Origin: Pseudobdellovibrionaceae bacterium
GTDB lineage: Bacteria; Bdellovibrionota; Bdellovibrionia; Bdellovibrionales; JAMPXM01
Assembly (NCBI GenBank): GCA_021463345.1
Contig: JAJTYM010000009.1
Span: forward strand, 24,948 to 88,947
Length of the DNA: 64,000 nt
Direction: 5' to 3'
In this document: in pieces, positions 45,357-55,324 of the stretch
Position numbering within the stretch: position 1 is the stretch's first letter
Layout: every line of letters starts with the position of its first letter
The notes under the pieces: generated by a model
Databases searched by the model: none
What the model was told of the DNA's origin: nothing
Seen by the model: only the letters and a program-made list of their open reading frames with translations
Position numbers and translations under genes: made by a program

Positions 45357-46106
45357 ATGTTTACCAGCATGTTCATCAGCGTTGCCCAAGCAGCTCCCTC
45401 GGCCGCCAAAGTCGGCGTGAAAGCCGGCGTCCTGGACTCCATCCTGGCGGCCTCGCTTCCCGTCCAGCTCCTCCTCCTCGTCCTCGTGGCCCTGTCCATC
45501 GTTTCGTGGGGGATCGCGCTCGGCAAATGGTCGCAGTTCAAGGGCTTCGAGTCCGCGAACGCCGCCTTCGTCGACCGGTTCTGGAAAGCGATCTCTCTCG
45601 AATCCGTTCACGAAAAAATCTCCGACTTCCCCGACAGCAATATCGCGCGCGTGTTCAAAGCGGCGTACCTCGAGCTCCAGCGCATCGCCGACTCGGCGCT
45701 CAGCGGCGGCGGAGCCGCCGGCACGGCCCCTCGCCTGAGCGGCCTCGACAACTTGGAACGCGCGCTCCGCAAGGCCGTCGACACGGAACTGGCCGCCGTG
45801 GAGTCACGGCTGAATTTCCTCGCCACGACCGGCAGCACGGCGCCCTTCATCGGCCTGCTCGGCACGGTCATCGGCATCATGACTTCTTTCGGCCACATCG
45901 CGGCCACCGGCTCCGCGAGCCTCGCGGTCGTCGCGCCCGGCATCTCAGAAGCTCTCTTCGCCACGGCCGTCGGCCTGTTCGCCGCCATCCCGGCGGTCGT
46001 CGCTTACAATTTCTTCATCGGCCGGGTGCGGCGGCTCGAGATCAACTTGACCAATTTCAGCTCCGATTTCCTCAACATCGCGAAGCGGAACTTCTTCAGG
46101 GAATAA
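45357..46106 (+). CDS. tolQ: TolQ/ExbB family proton channel protein
   Basis: 249 aa. Three TM segments (about 25-50, 155-180, 195-220), with the family core GSTAPFIGLLGTVIGIMTSF and PGISEALFATAVGLFAAIPAVVAYNFF; the channel threonines in GTVIG and EALFATA are present. It forms the stator with TolR that energises TolA. Gene order tolQ-tolR-tolA-tolB supports the Tol rather than the Exb assignment. The ribosome site is weak. Confidence 0.92.
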   Translation: MFTSMFISVAQAAPSAAKVGVKAGVLDSILAASLPVQLLLLVLVALSIVSWGIALGKWSQFKGFESANAAFVDRFWKAISLESVHEKISDFPDSNIARVFKAAYLELQRIADSALSGGGAAGTAPRLSGLDNLERALRKAVDTELAAVESRLNFLATTGSTAPFIGLLGTVIGIMTSFGHIAATGSASLAVVAPGISEALFATAVGLFAAIPAVVAYNFFIGRVRRLEINLTNFSSDFLNIAKRNFFRE

Positions 46107-46108
46107 CG

Positions 46109-46531
46109 ATGGCGTTCAGTGGCTCGGGAGGCGGAAAAAGCCGGATGACCATGAGCGAGATCAACGTCACGCCGCTCGTCGACGTGATGCTCGTTCTCCT
46201 GATCATCTTCATGGTGACCGCTCCGATGATGCAGCAGGGCCTCGACATCGACCTGCCGGAGACCGCGGCGAGCGGCGTCCCCACCGATGACGAGCCGTTC
46301 GTGCTCGTCATCCGCAAGAACAAGCACGTCTACGTCGGCGACACGCGCCTTCACGACGGCCAATTGCGCGCCAAGCTCGCGGCGATCTTCGAGAAGCGGC
46401 CCAACAAGCAGATCTATCTCCAGGCCGACCGCACGGTCGATTACGGTTACGTCGCCGAAGTGATGGGCGAGATCCGCGCGGCTGGGATTTTCAACATCGG
46501 ACTGGTCACCTTGCCGAAGTCGGGACAGTGA
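46109..46531 (+). CDS. tolR: TolR/ExbD family protein
   Basis: 140 aa. A single TM with the essential aspartate (EINVTPLVDVMLVLLIIFMV) is followed by a periplasmic domain (PFVLVIRKNKHVYVG, LQADRTVDYGYVAEVMGEIRAAGIFNIGLV). It is 2 bp after tolQ. It couples proton flow to TolA. Confidence 0.94.
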   Translation: MAFSGSGGGKSRMTMSEINVTPLVDVMLVLLIIFMVTAPMMQQGLDIDLPETAASGVPTDDEPFVLVIRKNKHVYVGDTRLHDGQLRAKLAAIFEKRPNKQIYLQADRTVDYGYVAEVMGEIRAAGIFNIGLVTLPKSGQ

Positions 46532-47340
46532 ACCGATCAAATGCCTTGAAGCCACCGAAGCCCTACGACGCCCCCCGGCCCGCGATGGATCCGGGCGACG
46601 ACGGCCTCGGCCGTCACCTCGGCATGTCGGTCGCGCTCCACCTGTGCGTGCTGGCGTTGCTCACCCTGCGCGCGGTGTTTTACCCCACGGAACCGCTCGT
46701 CCTCGAACGCGCCATCCGCGTGGACATGGTCGGCCTTCCGGATAAACAAGCCAAGCTCCCCCCGACGAAAGCGGAGGCCAAGCCCGAACCCAAACCGGAA
46801 CCGAAAGTCGAGCCAAAGCCCGAGCCCGCCAAACCTGACAAGGTCGTTCTGCCGGATAAGCCGAAGCCGCCGACGGACAGCGTGAAAATCAACCTCGATA
46901 AGGCCAAAGCGAAACAAGACTCCGCGCTGAAACGCCTCGAGGCGCTGCGCCGACTCGAGGCGGAAGCGGCGGCGAACAAGGCCAAGCCGGCCGCGGCGCC
47001 GGCCCTGGTCAAGGGCAACGAGCTGTCGCCGGGCTCATCTCTGACGGGCATCGCGAAGCTCGAGAACGACGGCTATTTGACGTCGATCGACAGCCACGTC
47101 AAACGGCACTGGGACGTGCCGAACTTCCTCGCCAACGCGAATCTGAGCGCATCGATCGTCATCTACCTCGACGAGCGCGGCAACGTGATCAAAAAGCGCA
47201 TGGTCAGGTCGTCCGGCAACCAGATTTTCGACCAGACCGTCCTGAGCGCGATCGAAAAAGCGTCGCCGTTCCCGACGCCACCGAGAAAGCTCGTCAACAT
47301 TTTCATGGTGGACGGGATCCAACTCGGATTCCCCGAATAA
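46528..47340 (+). CDS. tolA: TolA/TonB-like energy-transducing protein
   Basis: 270 aa from GTG 46528, overlapping the tolR stop by 4 bp. N-terminal TM ([19 protein letters not shown]), a Lys/Pro/Glu-rich spacer (about 75-135, repeated KPEPK), a helical stretch ([27 protein letters not shown]), and a C-terminal TonB-type domain ([60 protein letters not shown]). The context makes it the TolA equivalent; the C-terminal fold is TonB-like as in many TolA proteins outside enterics. Confidence 0.88.
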   Translation: MNRSNALKPPKPYDAPRPAMDPGDDGLGRHLGMSVALHLCVLALLTLRAVFYPTEPLVLERAIRVDMVGLPDKQAKLPPTKAEAKPEPKPEPKVEPKPEPAKPDKVVLPDKPKPPTDSVKINLDKAKAKQDSALKRLEALRRLEAEAAANKAKPAAAPALVKGNELSPGSSLTGIAKLENDGYLTSIDSHVKRHWDVPNFLANANLSASIVIYLDERGNVIKKRMVRSSGNQIFDQTVLSAIEKASPFPTPPRKLVNIFMVDGIQLGFPE

Positions 47341-47350
47341 AGGAGACCGC

Positions 47351-48766
47351 ATGAAGCCTCATAACCTGACCGCCGCCCTCGCCGCCGCCCTCACCGCTGG
47401 TCTCGCGCTGTCCGCGGCGCAACCCGCTCGGGCCCAGGAGGCCGGCGGGAGTTCCATCTACATCAAAGTCGGCGAGGCGAATCTGAAGCGCAGCCTCATC
47501 GCGCTGCCGGCCTTCCAGTACCAGGGGAGCCCCTCCGCGGCGAAGAACCCCCTCCGCGTCGGCAAGGAGCTGTTCGACACCGTCAGCAACGACCTCGCGG
47601 TCAGCAATTACTTCGAGTTCGTCAACCAAAGCGCCTTCCTGGAAGATCCGGCGAAAACCGGCCTGCGGCCGGCGCCCGGCGCGACCGGCGGGTTCGATTT
47701 CGAGAAATGGAAGCCGCTCGGCGCGCAATTCCTGGTCCGCGCCGGCTACCGCATCCTGAAGAACGAGCTCACGTTCGAGGCGTACCTGTACTTCGTGCCG
47801 CAGGCCAAAGTGGTCCTGGGCAAGACGTACAAAGCGAACGTCGATGACGCGCGCACGGTCGCGCACACCTTCGCCAACGACATCGTCAAGGAACTCACCG
47901 GCCAGCGCGGGATGTTCCTGAGCAAGCTCGTCGTTTCGCGCTCGACGGACAAAGGGCAGAAAGAGATCTTCGTGATGGATTGGGATGGCGCCAATCCGAA
48001 GCAGGTCACGAGCCATAAATCCATAGCGCAGTCGCCGGCGTGGGCCCCGGACGGCAAAACCATCGCGTACACGGCGTTCGCCTACCACGCCAAAGAGAAG
48101 ACCAGGAACGCCGATCTGTTCTCGTACGAGCTCGCCACAGGACGGCGCTGGCTGCTGTCGTTCAAAAAGGGCATCAATTCGGGAGCGGCGTTCATGCCCG
48201 ACGGGAAGCACCTCCTGCTCACGGTCTCATCGGGCGGGAACCCGGACATCTACCGCATGACCGTCGAAGGCAAGAACGTGATCCCCCTCACCAACGGCCC
48301 CCGCGGCGCGATGAACGTCGAGCCGAGCATGAGCCCGGACGGGAGCAAGATCGCGTTCTCCTCCGACCGCAGCGGGCGCCCGATGATCTACGTCATGGAC
48401 AGCGGCAACAAGGCCAGCCCGAAACGCATCACTTTCGCCGGGGAATACAACTCGACCCCTCGCTGGTCGCCGGACGGCAAGCGCATCGTCTTCGCGGGAT
48501 TCGATAAAACGCACTTCGACATTTTCACGATGAACGCCGACGGCACGAACATGATCCGCCTCACCTCGGCCAAAAAGCCCAACGGGCGTATGGCCGACAA
48601 CGAAGATCCGAGTTTCTCGCCAGACGGCCGGCACGTCCTGTTCGTTTCCAACCGGACCGGGAGCCGGCAGCTTTTCATCGTGAACGCCGACGGGGAAAAT
48701 GAACGGCAGATCACGTTCGGCCGGCACGATCACTTCAAGCCGCAATGGTCCCCGTTCCTCGACTAA
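47351..48766 (+). CDS. tolB: Tol-Pal system beta-propeller protein TolB
   Basis: 471 aa with a signal peptide ([19 protein letters not shown]). The N-terminal alpha/beta domain (about 30-190; [18 protein letters not shown]) is followed by a six-bladed propeller with repeated [73 protein letters not shown]. TolB links TolA and Pal in the periplasm. It is 10 bp after tolA. Confidence 0.95.
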   Translation: MKPHNLTAALAAALTAGLALSAAQPARAQEAGGSSIYIKVGEANLKRSLIALPAFQYQGSPSAAKNPLRVGKELFDTVSNDLAVSNYFEFVNQSAFLEDPAKTGLRPAPGATGGFDFEKWKPLGAQFLVRAGYRILKNELTFEAYLYFVPQAKVVLGKTYKANVDDARTVAHTFANDIVKELTGQRGMFLSKLVVSRSTDKGQKEIFVMDWDGANPKQVTSHKSIAQSPAWAPDGKTIAYTAFAYHAKEKTRNADLFSYELATGRRWLLSFKKGINSGAAFMPDGKHLLLTVSSGGNPDIYRMTVEGKNVIPLTNGPRGAMNVEPSMSPDGSKIAFSSDRSGRPMIYVMDSGNKASPKRITFAGEYNSTPRWSPDGKRIVFAGFDKTHFDIFTMNADGTNMIRLTSAKKPNGRMADNEDPSFSPDGRHVLFVSNRTGSRQLFIVNADGENERQITFGRHDHFKPQWSPFLD

Positions 48767-48828
48767 CAGCGGGTCGCGCGAGCGCCCTTCATAGCCCGAG
48801 CGCGCGCTTTCGTGATAACCTCGCACTG

Positions 48829-49857
48829 ATGGCATCACCGAAGCGCGCGGCCCGATTCGCACTCCTCCTGGTTTCACTGATCTCGCTTGCGCGCGCGGAT
48901 ATCGCGCACGCGCAGGCCGTGGTCGACCCGGCGCTCTTGACCGGCGCGAATGCGGCCGATCAGGCCCCGCTCGAACCGGTCACTCAACCCGGTCAATCGC
49001 TCGAACCCGCCCAGCAACCTCCGCCAATGACGGCGCCAGGAACGACGCCAGGAGCGGCGCCGGGGACGCCCCCTCCGATGACGCCGGGAGGATCCGTCGC
49101 TCCGACGTACGGAGAACCCGTCGCTCCGATCGTTTCCCCGGGAGGCGGCGCGAACGCTCCGTCAACCGGCCTTGACGGTCGATCGGTTCCGCCTCCCTCT
49201 ATCCCTCCTTCTCCTGGAGCGGTTCCGCCGCCGTTCGGCGCGCGCGGCCACGACGGCATGAACGCGCCATTGAACGAAGCACCGCCCGGGCCTCCGGTAC
49301 CTTCCCAAGTCATCGATGTGCGGCGCGAAGACAAAGTGAAAAAGAAAACGCTCGCCGTCTTCCGCACCTCGATGGGCAATTTCACGGCGCGGCTCCACAC
49401 GCGGGAAGCCCCGCGCACGGCCCAGCATTTCATCGATCTCGTGCGCGGGGACAAAGAGTTCTCCGACGCGAAAACGGGCCAAAAAACCAGAAGACCGTTC
49501 TACAACGGCCTCATTTTCCATCGCGTGATCAAGAACTTCATCATCCAGGGGGGCTGCCCGTTCGGCAACGGCACCGGAGGCCCCGGCTTCACCATCCTCG
49601 ACGAGTTCACGCCCAGCCTGCGCCATCGCAAAGCGGGCATGCTGTCCATGGCCAACAACGGCGACGCGAACACCAACGGGAGCCAGTTCTTCATCACGCT
49701 CGGTCCGCAACCGGACTTCGACGACAAATACACGATCTTCGGCGAAGTGATCCGTGGCATGGATGTCGTTTACGACATCGCCAACGTGAAAGTCGGCCCC
49801 ACCGACCGACCGATCAAACGCATTTACATCATCGCCATCGACATCCTCGAGGAATGA
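48829..49857 (+). CDS. Exported cyclophilin-type peptidyl-prolyl isomerase with Pro-rich N-terminal region
   Basis: 342 aa from ATG 48829. A signal peptide (FALLLVSLISLARA) is followed by about 130 residues rich in Pro/Gly/Ala, then a cyclophilin domain (about 165-340): TLAVFRTSMGNFTARLHTREAPRTAQHFIDLV, FYNGLIFHRVIKNFIIQGGCP, GMLSMANNGDANTNGSQFFITLGPQPDFDDKYTIFGEV. The active-site arginine is in FHRVI and the FITL segment is intact. It lies where pal would be expected after tolB, 62 bp downstream and in the same direction, and is probably read with the tol genes. Confidence 0.92.
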   Translation: MASPKRAARFALLLVSLISLARADIAHAQAVVDPALLTGANAADQAPLEPVTQPGQSLEPAQQPPPMTAPGTTPGAAPGTPPPMTPGGSVAPTYGEPVAPIVSPGGGANAPSTGLDGRSVPPPSIPPSPGAVPPPFGARGHDGMNAPLNEAPPGPPVPSQVIDVRREDKVKKKTLAVFRTSMGNFTARLHTREAPRTAQHFIDLVRGDKEFSDAKTGQKTRRPFYNGLIFHRVIKNFIIQGGCPFGNGTGGPGFTILDEFTPSLRHRKAGMLSMANNGDANTNGSQFFITLGPQPDFDDKYTIFGEVIRGMDVVYDIANVKVGPTDRPIKRIYIIAIDILEE

Positions 49858-50158
49858 GAGAAAAACGAAGCGCTGGGCGGGAGAAAACCCACGCGTTCGC
49901 GAGTTCCGGCGTGGAGGAGGGGTCCAGGGATTCGGCAAAAGGCTTCCCCCGCCGAAGCCCTTAGATGGTGTCCTCGATTTGACCTAGGTTTTTGACAGTC
50001 GCCAACCATTTGCGTCACTCGTGTTCAGCAGCCGAAAATCGTCTCTTTCGGTGCCTCTGAAGAGATTCATAAATAATTGATTCTAATCAATTTATTAAAT
50101 AATTCCAGAGGCCGTGGAGCGACGCTGAAGGCCCTTTCCTTGCACATTGCTTCCAGCT
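49858..50158. other. Intergenic region upstream of the 1173-aa protein gene
   Basis: 301 bp without a gene. The last 100 bp are AT-rich and include a near-perfect palindrome (50075-50092) and a possible promoter TTGATT (50077-50082), 17 nt, TAATTC (50100-50105). No terminator with a U-run is visible after the cyclophilin gene. Confidence 0.55.
50075..50092. promoter_or_regulatory. AT-rich 8-bp inverted repeat at the promoter of the 1173-aa protein gene
   Basis: AATTGATT-ct-AATCAATT is a perfect inverted repeat inside an AT island; with one bulged T it extends to about 11 bp. It covers the candidate -35 of the downstream gene, so it could be an operator. Confidence 0.5.
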
Positions 50159-53100
50159 ATGGACGCCCAGAAAGCCAAACGCCTGCTTCGCAACTCCACC
50201 GCGGCGCTGCTCGCAGCCTACGGTTTTGCCGCCGTGTTCTCCCCGGCGGCGCAAGCGCGAAACCAGGAGCCCGCCGGGCGGGAAAAACAATCGGTCCCAA
50301 AAACATCGGCTCACGGGGCGCCGCTGATCCCGACGGCCCCTCCACCCAGCACGCGCTCGCTCGATCCCAAGGCGAATCCGCCGGGCGCCGGCCCACAGCG
50401 CTCGACGCATCTCTTCGATTTCCGCCACCCGCAAACAAAAGAAACCATGCGCGTGTACGCCGGGCATTCGAGCGACGAAACGCTCCGCAGATTCTCACCG
50501 AAGAACTGGACGGGACGCCTAAAGCAGAACAAAGAGCTCTGGAACAGCTTCACCAACTGCGGGACCCGCCACAACGGCGTCATCAACGAACTGATCGAGG
50601 AGATACCGCTGGAAACGCTCGGTTTCGCCTTGTTCACGCTTGGACAGAGCTGGATGATGTCGGGCGGCGATCCAGGCGCCCTCAAACGCCTTTACGAACA
50701 AAACATCGCGGACCCGGTCGCATACGTCGCGATCATCACATTTGTCGGCGCGTTCCAGGGGACCGACGTCTTCTTCCGGATGACCGGATTGACATTCGAT
50801 CCTTGCAAAGGCAGGACGCAGCGGACTCTCTACCAAACCGCGGCCGGGCGCGTATTCGGCAACGCCCCCCTTTTGCCGGCGGCCAACCGCTTCCATAAGA
50901 TCTTCGGCCCGCTCGCCCCGGGAATAGCCATGGGCGTCGGCATGGGCGCGAGCGTCTTCGTCAGCGACATCCTCAAAGACAAGGACATGCAGCTGTGCGT
51001 GCAAAGCAAAGTCATGGACGTCGACAAAGACGCGAGCGCCGAGGCCTGTGAGCGCGCCTACGAGGTATGGACGGTCGGCCGCAAGATGAACCAATACTTC
51101 CCGGACATCTTTTCGATGGTCGCATCCTACTTCATCAGCAGCTACGCGGCTATGCCCGCTGCGATGGGAGCCGCCAGTTACGTCGGTAAAGTCGCCGCGA
51201 ACGGCGCGAGCCGCTTCATTCCGGTCATCTGGAATAAAATCACGATCGCCTGGAAAGCCAGCTTGTTCGCGACACCGAACGCCATTCAATGGGGCCTGCA
51301 GATCGGCACGATGATCGTGATGGTCCCGATTCAGACCGTTCTCGGCCCAAGGATCAAGTCGTTCTGGAACACCTGGAGGATCCACGGCGTCGACGTGCGC
51401 GACACGACCGCCTTGCTCAGCCGCGAACTCGAGCGGCTGCAGAAAACGAATTGGGCGTGGTCGCCGGAGAGGAAGATCTGCTATCCGACGCCGCCGGCGA
51501 GGATGGACCTCGCGGATCGGGCGGCGACGCCAGTTGGGCTCATGGGAAAATCGATCGCTCCCGTAGCCGATGGGGAGGACTGCACCGATTACCAGACCGG
51601 TCTCCCGGAGGCGATCAAGAAATACGGCCAACGCCAAAGCGAGTGGCGCCAGTTCCTCTTGGAAGCGCCGATCGCGTCGCACGAACAGTGGAAAGACTAC
51701 GTCCTGAAGTTCCAAAACAGGTACACGGCCGCGTACAACTTCTACGAGTGGTTCGTCGCCGAAGTCGCGTTCCAGAACAAAGCCCGCAAGCTGGGCAACG
51801 GCAAGTCTTCCAGTCTTTTCATCTCGGAGCCGTTGCGCGGCATCAGCGTGATGAGCCTCGGGCCGGACGGCCAACCCGTGAGCGCGGGCGAAGAAACGAC
51901 CGGAGTCGCCCTGAAACGCGCGGTGGATTACATCAAGACTCAGTTGGATGACCGGCAATCCCGCCTCTCCCCGCCGGACCGGGCGAGCCTCCGGCGGATC
52001 CAGTTGGGGCTGCTCGCCGCCGACAAAGACGTGCCGATCAAAGCTCTGCGGAACCTCACTTCGAAGGCCCGTGCGCGCCTTCAGGCTATGTCGGAACAGG
52101 AGCGCGAGGAGATGCTCTTCATTCACCGGATGTCGGAAGTGAGCAAAGCCGTGCGCCTGCTCAATGAGATTCTCGAAACGCATCCGCTCTGGAATACGAG
52201 TTACGCGCAGTACCCGTCACGGCATTACGAGACCATCGCCGCGCGGAACCCGTTCGCGGCCATTCGCCTCCTGCTCGGCAATCCCCGTCCCACGGCCCCA
52301 GGCCTCGAAGCCCTGAGGTGGGTCGACTCCGAACCGTCGATCTTCGAACAGGAACTCAAGGACGATCATCCGAAATCGATGGGCGCCCGCCTGCTGACCC
52401 CGACGATGTCGGATTACATGCTGGCGTCGATGATCTGCGGGCCGGAGGCGGACCCGAGCGACGCGCAGATCCTCGAAGAGCAGCATCGGCGCGACACGAG
52501 CTTCCTGACGCGCGCGTGGGAAAAGATCATCGGCGACAAAAACGCGCATCTCAAACGGAAAATGAGCATGATCGATATCCAAGCCGTGCGCGAGGACGTC
52601 AAGGCGCCGAAGTCGGCGTGGATGAACCCGAACAAGGAGCTCTCACTCATCATCGAAACGAAGCTCATAGACGCGACGTTCTACCCTCCGCGCCTCGTGA
52701 AGCCCCTGGGCCGGGACGTCTGCACGAACGCGTTCCCGGACGAGGGCTTCAGCCGTTCCATCAATTACAATACGCGGCCGATGTTCCAGATCCACGAAGG
52801 CGTGTGGAAAATCGACGGGCGCAAATACCGCGGCCTGCTCGGCGTCGCCAAACACAACCTCCGCCCCGAGATGTTCAAAGCGGACGGCACGGAGAGCGAT
52901 TTCGAGGAGTGGTGGGCGAAAAACGTCGATCCAGCCGTCATCCGCACGGCTGAGGCCTTCAGCCGAAAATTCTACGAAGAGGTCCTCGAGGGCCAGTTCT
53001 TCCCAGCTCTGACGGGTGAAGCCCCCGATTATTACGTAGAACTCGGCAACAAAATGAACGGAAAATTCAACGGAGGCGCCCTCATGGTGGGTGTTCTCCC

Positions 53101-53680
53101 CTCCCTGCGCGCGGAACTGCAGACATACTTGGATCTCATCCAAAAGGCCCACGCGCGCGCCCGAGTGAAAGCCGACATGGCCGCGTTCAACGCCAAACGC
53201 AAAGAGCTCGAGAATCTCTTCCAGCTGACGACCGATATTTTCATGCGCCCCGAGACCGGGGAAAAGGCGGTCGAGAGAGCGGAAGCGTTCCTAAGAGTCG
53301 CTGGTCAGCCCCCGATGAGGGGCGCCAAACGCCACGAGAAGATCAAGCGCATCAACGACGTTTTCCTCGGCCTCAAGACGCGTATGGAAGAGGCGTCGAA
53401 GGCCATCAAGGATGAAGTTCTCAGGGATGTCGCCCCCGACGATCGAGTGCAAGCCCCGGCCGACCGCAAGCAAAAAAAGGTGCCGCTCGATGCCGTTCAA
53501 ACCCGGGTCGCGATCGTGTTGTCCTCTCTGGAAAAGATAGGAGACCTGGCGAAGGAAACCGATTTTTACCTCGCGCTGACGAAATCCGTCTATCTGACGG
53601 GCCTCTACGAGCGGGGTACGGCCAAAAACGAACAGGCGCTCGATCAGATGCTCGACGAGCTCTTGGCGGAAACCCGGTGA
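50159..53680 (+). CDS. 1173-aa membrane protein of unknown function
   Basis: Start at ATG 50159 (no clear ribosome site; an in-frame TTG lies 12 bp upstream). A weak signal-like N-terminus (NSTAALLAAYGFAAVFSPAAQA) and a Pro-rich linker are followed by about five hydrophobic segments within residues 140-400 (ETLGFALFTLGQSWMM, VAYVAIITFVGAF, PGIAMGVGMGASVFVSD, SMVASYFISSYAAMPAAMGAA, LQIGTMIVMVPIQTVL). The remaining 770 residues are soluble and largely helical, with WTVGRKMNQYFPDIF, SYAQYPSRHYETIAARNPFAAIRLLLG and DRKQKKVPLDAVQTRVAIVLSSL as identifiable blocks and few cysteines. No domain or motif is recognised. It is followed by a 211-aa exported protein 151 bp on. Long orphan membrane proteins of this kind are common in predatory bdellovibrios, but no homology is claimed. 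Confidence 0.85.
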   Translation: MDAQKAKRLLRNSTAALLAAYGFAAVFSPAAQARNQEPAGREKQSVPKTSAHGAPLIPTAPPPSTRSLDPKANPPGAGPQRSTHLFDFRHPQTKETMRVYAGHSSDETLRRFSPKNWTGRLKQNKELWNSFTNCGTRHNGVINELIEEIPLETLGFALFTLGQSWMMSGGDPGALKRLYEQNIADPVAYVAIITFVGAFQGTDVFFRMTGLTFDPCKGRTQRTLYQTAAGRVFGNAPLLPAANRFHKIFGPLAPGIAMGVGMGASVFVSDILKDKDMQLCVQSKVMDVDKDASAEACERAYEVWTVGRKMNQYFPDIFSMVASYFISSYAAMPAAMGAASYVGKVAANGASRFIPVIWNKITIAWKASLFATPNAIQWGLQIGTMIVMVPIQTVLGPRIKSFWNTWRIHGVDVRDTTALLSRELERLQKTNWAWSPERKICYPTPPARMDLADRAATPVGLMGKSIAPVADGEDCTDYQTGLPEAIKKYGQRQSEWRQFLLEAPIASHEQWKDYVLKFQNRYTAAYNFYEWFVAEVAFQNKARKLGNGKSSSLFISEPLRGISVMSLGPDGQPVSAGEETTGVALKRAVDYIKTQLDDRQSRLSPPDRASLRRIQLGLLAADKDVPIKALRNLTSKARARLQAMSEQEREEMLFIHRMSEVSKAVRLLNEILETHPLWNTSYAQYPSRHYETIAARNPFAAIRLLLGNPRPTAPGLEALRWVDSEPSIFEQELKDDHPKSMGARLLTPTMSDYMLASMICGPEADPSDAQILEEQHRRDTSFLTRAWEKIIGDKNAHLKRKMSMIDIQAVREDVKAPKSAWMNPNKELSLIIETKLIDATFYPPRLVKPLGRDVCTNAFPDEGFSRSINYNTRPMFQIHEGVWKIDGRKYRGLLGVAKHNLRPEMFKADGTESDFEEWWAKNVDPAVIRTAEAFSRKFYEEVLEGQFFPALTGEAPDYYVELGNKMNGKFNGGALMVGVLPSLRAELQTYLDLIQKAHARARVKADMAAFNAKRKELENLFQLTTDIFMRPETGEKAVERAEAFLRVAGQPPMRGAKRHEKIKRINDVFLGLKTRMEEASKAIKDEVLRDVAPDDRVQAPADRKQKKVPLDAVQTRVAIVLSSLEKIGDLAKETDFYLALTKSVYLTGLYERGTAKNEQALDQMLDELLAETR

Positions 53681-53831
53681 ACCGGCGGACGGCACCGATT
53701 TTGTATTTTGTAACGGCTATGGCGAGTGATCGCCCCGAAACGGGATTTTAAAAGAAAATAGGCCGTGCCCGCGGGGCGAAGGCCGACGAAAAACGTAAAA
53801 GTGTACAAAGATGATCCACGGAGGTTCCCAT

Positions 53832-54467
53832 ATGAACAAAGTTATCTGCTTCGCTCTTCTCTCAGCCCTGAGCGCCGGTCAAGCCCACGCCGTCCGCGGC
53901 GCCGATCCGTCAAAAGCCGACGCCAACCAGTCGCGGCGAACGATGGAAGCGGCTACGAACAGCACCGGCAGGGCCGCCCTGAAAGCCAAACTCAATGAGG
54001 CGCATGTGAAAGTGACTTCTTCGTCCAATACGCGGAATCTCACTCCCACGGAGCAGAAAATGCTCGCCGCGAACATGGTCCGCGACCAGAAAGTAAACAA
54101 GCAAGCTTCGGAGGCCCTCGCCGACAAGGACACGGCCAGCGCTGAGCTGAACGCCCTCGCTCTCGAGAGGCTCGCCAACCGCAAAGTCAAGCAAGACGCG
54201 ATGGACGCTGTCCTCTCCCCGGAGGCGAAAGACGCGCGCGACGCCGAAGTCAGTCTCGTCGACGCCCTCATCGAAGCCAAGACGTGGAAAGACTCCCTGC
54301 AGGTCTCCAACCTGAAAACGTTCGCGACCGAGTTCAACGCCCAGAAGAGGCAGGGCAAGCAGTCCGACGAAGCGGCCTTCCGCGCGGCCGCCGCGAAGCT
54401 GAAAAAAGAAACGGGCATCGATCTCGACTGGCGCAAGATCAAAGACCTCTGCACGAAAAAGGCGTGA
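53832..54467 (+). CDS. Exported helical protein of unknown function
   Basis: 211 aa from ATG 53832; GGAGG 7 nt upstream decides this over ATG 53811. Signal peptide MNKVICFALLSALSAGQAHA, then an almost wholly helical, Ala/Lys/Glu/Asp-rich mature protein (TPTEQKMLAANMVRDQKVNKQASEALADKD, FNAQKRQGKQSDEAAFRAAAAKLKKETG) with a single cysteine near the C-terminus (IKDLCTKKA). No family recognised. It ends in a strong terminator and is preceded by a motif shared with the trypsin-like protease leader (53748-53761). Confidence 0.8.
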   Translation: MNKVICFALLSALSAGQAHAVRGADPSKADANQSRRTMEAATNSTGRAALKAKLNEAHVKVTSSSNTRNLTPTEQKMLAANMVRDQKVNKQASEALADKDTASAELNALALERLANRKVKQDAMDAVLSPEAKDARDAEVSLVDALIEAKTWKDSLQVSNLKTFATEFNAQKRQGKQSDEAAFRAAAAKLKKETGIDLDWRKIKDLCTKKA

Positions 54468-54493
54468 TCCGATCCCCTTGATCGGAGCGGATG

Positions 54494-54523
54494 CCCGGGC
54501 GCCTTGCCCGGGTTTCTCTTTTT
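54494..54523 (+). terminator. Intrinsic terminator after the 211-aa exported protein
   Basis: CCCGGGC and GCCCGGG pair around GCCTT and are followed by TTTCTCTTTTT. A smaller hairpin (CCGATC/GATCGG, 54469-54485) sits just before it. Confidence 0.9.
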
Positions 54524-54567
54524 CGCGCGGGCGGCGGGCGGCAATCGCTCAGAAGCGCGCGGACGGC

Positions 54568-55320
54568 CTAAAACCCGGCTTCGTTTCCATTGATGATGAG
54601 GATCTCGATACGGCGGTTTTTCGCCCGCCCTTCTGCGGTCGCGTTGGTCGCGACCGGCTTGTTGGCGGCGTAAGCGATCGGGATCACCTTGGAGGGGTCG
54701 ACCTTCAGGCGTTGCACGAGAAATCGGGCGATTTTCGTCGCGCGAGCGGCTGAAAGCTCCCAATTCGACGGGTAAGGCCCCTTGCCAACGGGCTGGCTGT
54801 CCGTGTGGCCCTCGATGATGATCTTGCGGTTGGAGTCCCGCAGCAACCGCCCGATCTTCTCCAAAGCCAGGACCGCCTCCCCGCGCAGGTCGGCGGACCC
54901 CGAAGGGAAGATCGAGCCGGAGTCGAGCTTGATCCGCACGCCGTAGGCGTCCGGGTGGATCGCCTCAACGACGTCCTGGTATTCGTCCTCGTCGAGCTCG
55001 CGCCGCAGCTTGCGCTGCACGTAATCCTTCTCCTCCTGCACGCCCGATCCAGCCGGAGGATAGGTCGGCAGCGGGGACGGAATCAGGCTCGTGTGGGAGC
55101 TGTCCGTGTTGAAGTGTCCGTCGGGCTGACCGGACCCGAAAAAGCCGCTGAACTGCTTTTTCATCTCCTCCTGAACCTGCTGCTGCTTTTTCACGTCGGC
55201 TTCGGACGTGGCGTAGAGCACGACGAAGAACGCGAACAAGAGCGTGATGAAATCCGCGTAACTCACCAGCCAGCGCTCGTGGTTCTCGTGCTCGACATGC
55301 CTGCGCTTCTTCAAACCCAT
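54568..55320 (-). CDS. motB: Flagellar motor stator protein MotB
   Basis: 250 aa. TM with the proton-conducting aspartate in WLVSYADFITLLFAFFVVLYA, a Gln/Lys-rich plug region, then an OmpA-like peptidoglycan-binding domain (about 120-245; GSIFPSGSADLRGEAVLALEKIGRLL, IIIEGHTDSQPVGKGPYPSNWELSAARATKIARFLVQ, GRAKNRRIEILI). It anchors the stator to the cell wall. It is 4 bp downstream of motA. Confidence 0.96.
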   Translation of the reverse strand: MGLKKRRHVEHENHERWLVSYADFITLLFAFFVVLYATSEADVKKQQQVQEEMKKQFSGFFGSGQPDGHFNTDSSHTSLIPSPLPTYPPAGSGVQEEKDYVQRKLRRELDEDEYQDVVEAIHPDAYGVRIKLDSGSIFPSGSADLRGEAVLALEKIGRLLRDSNRKIIIEGHTDSQPVGKGPYPSNWELSAARATKIARFLVQRLKVDPSKVIPIAYAANKPVATNATAEGRAKNRRIEILIINGNEAGF

Positions 55321-55324
55321 GCGC

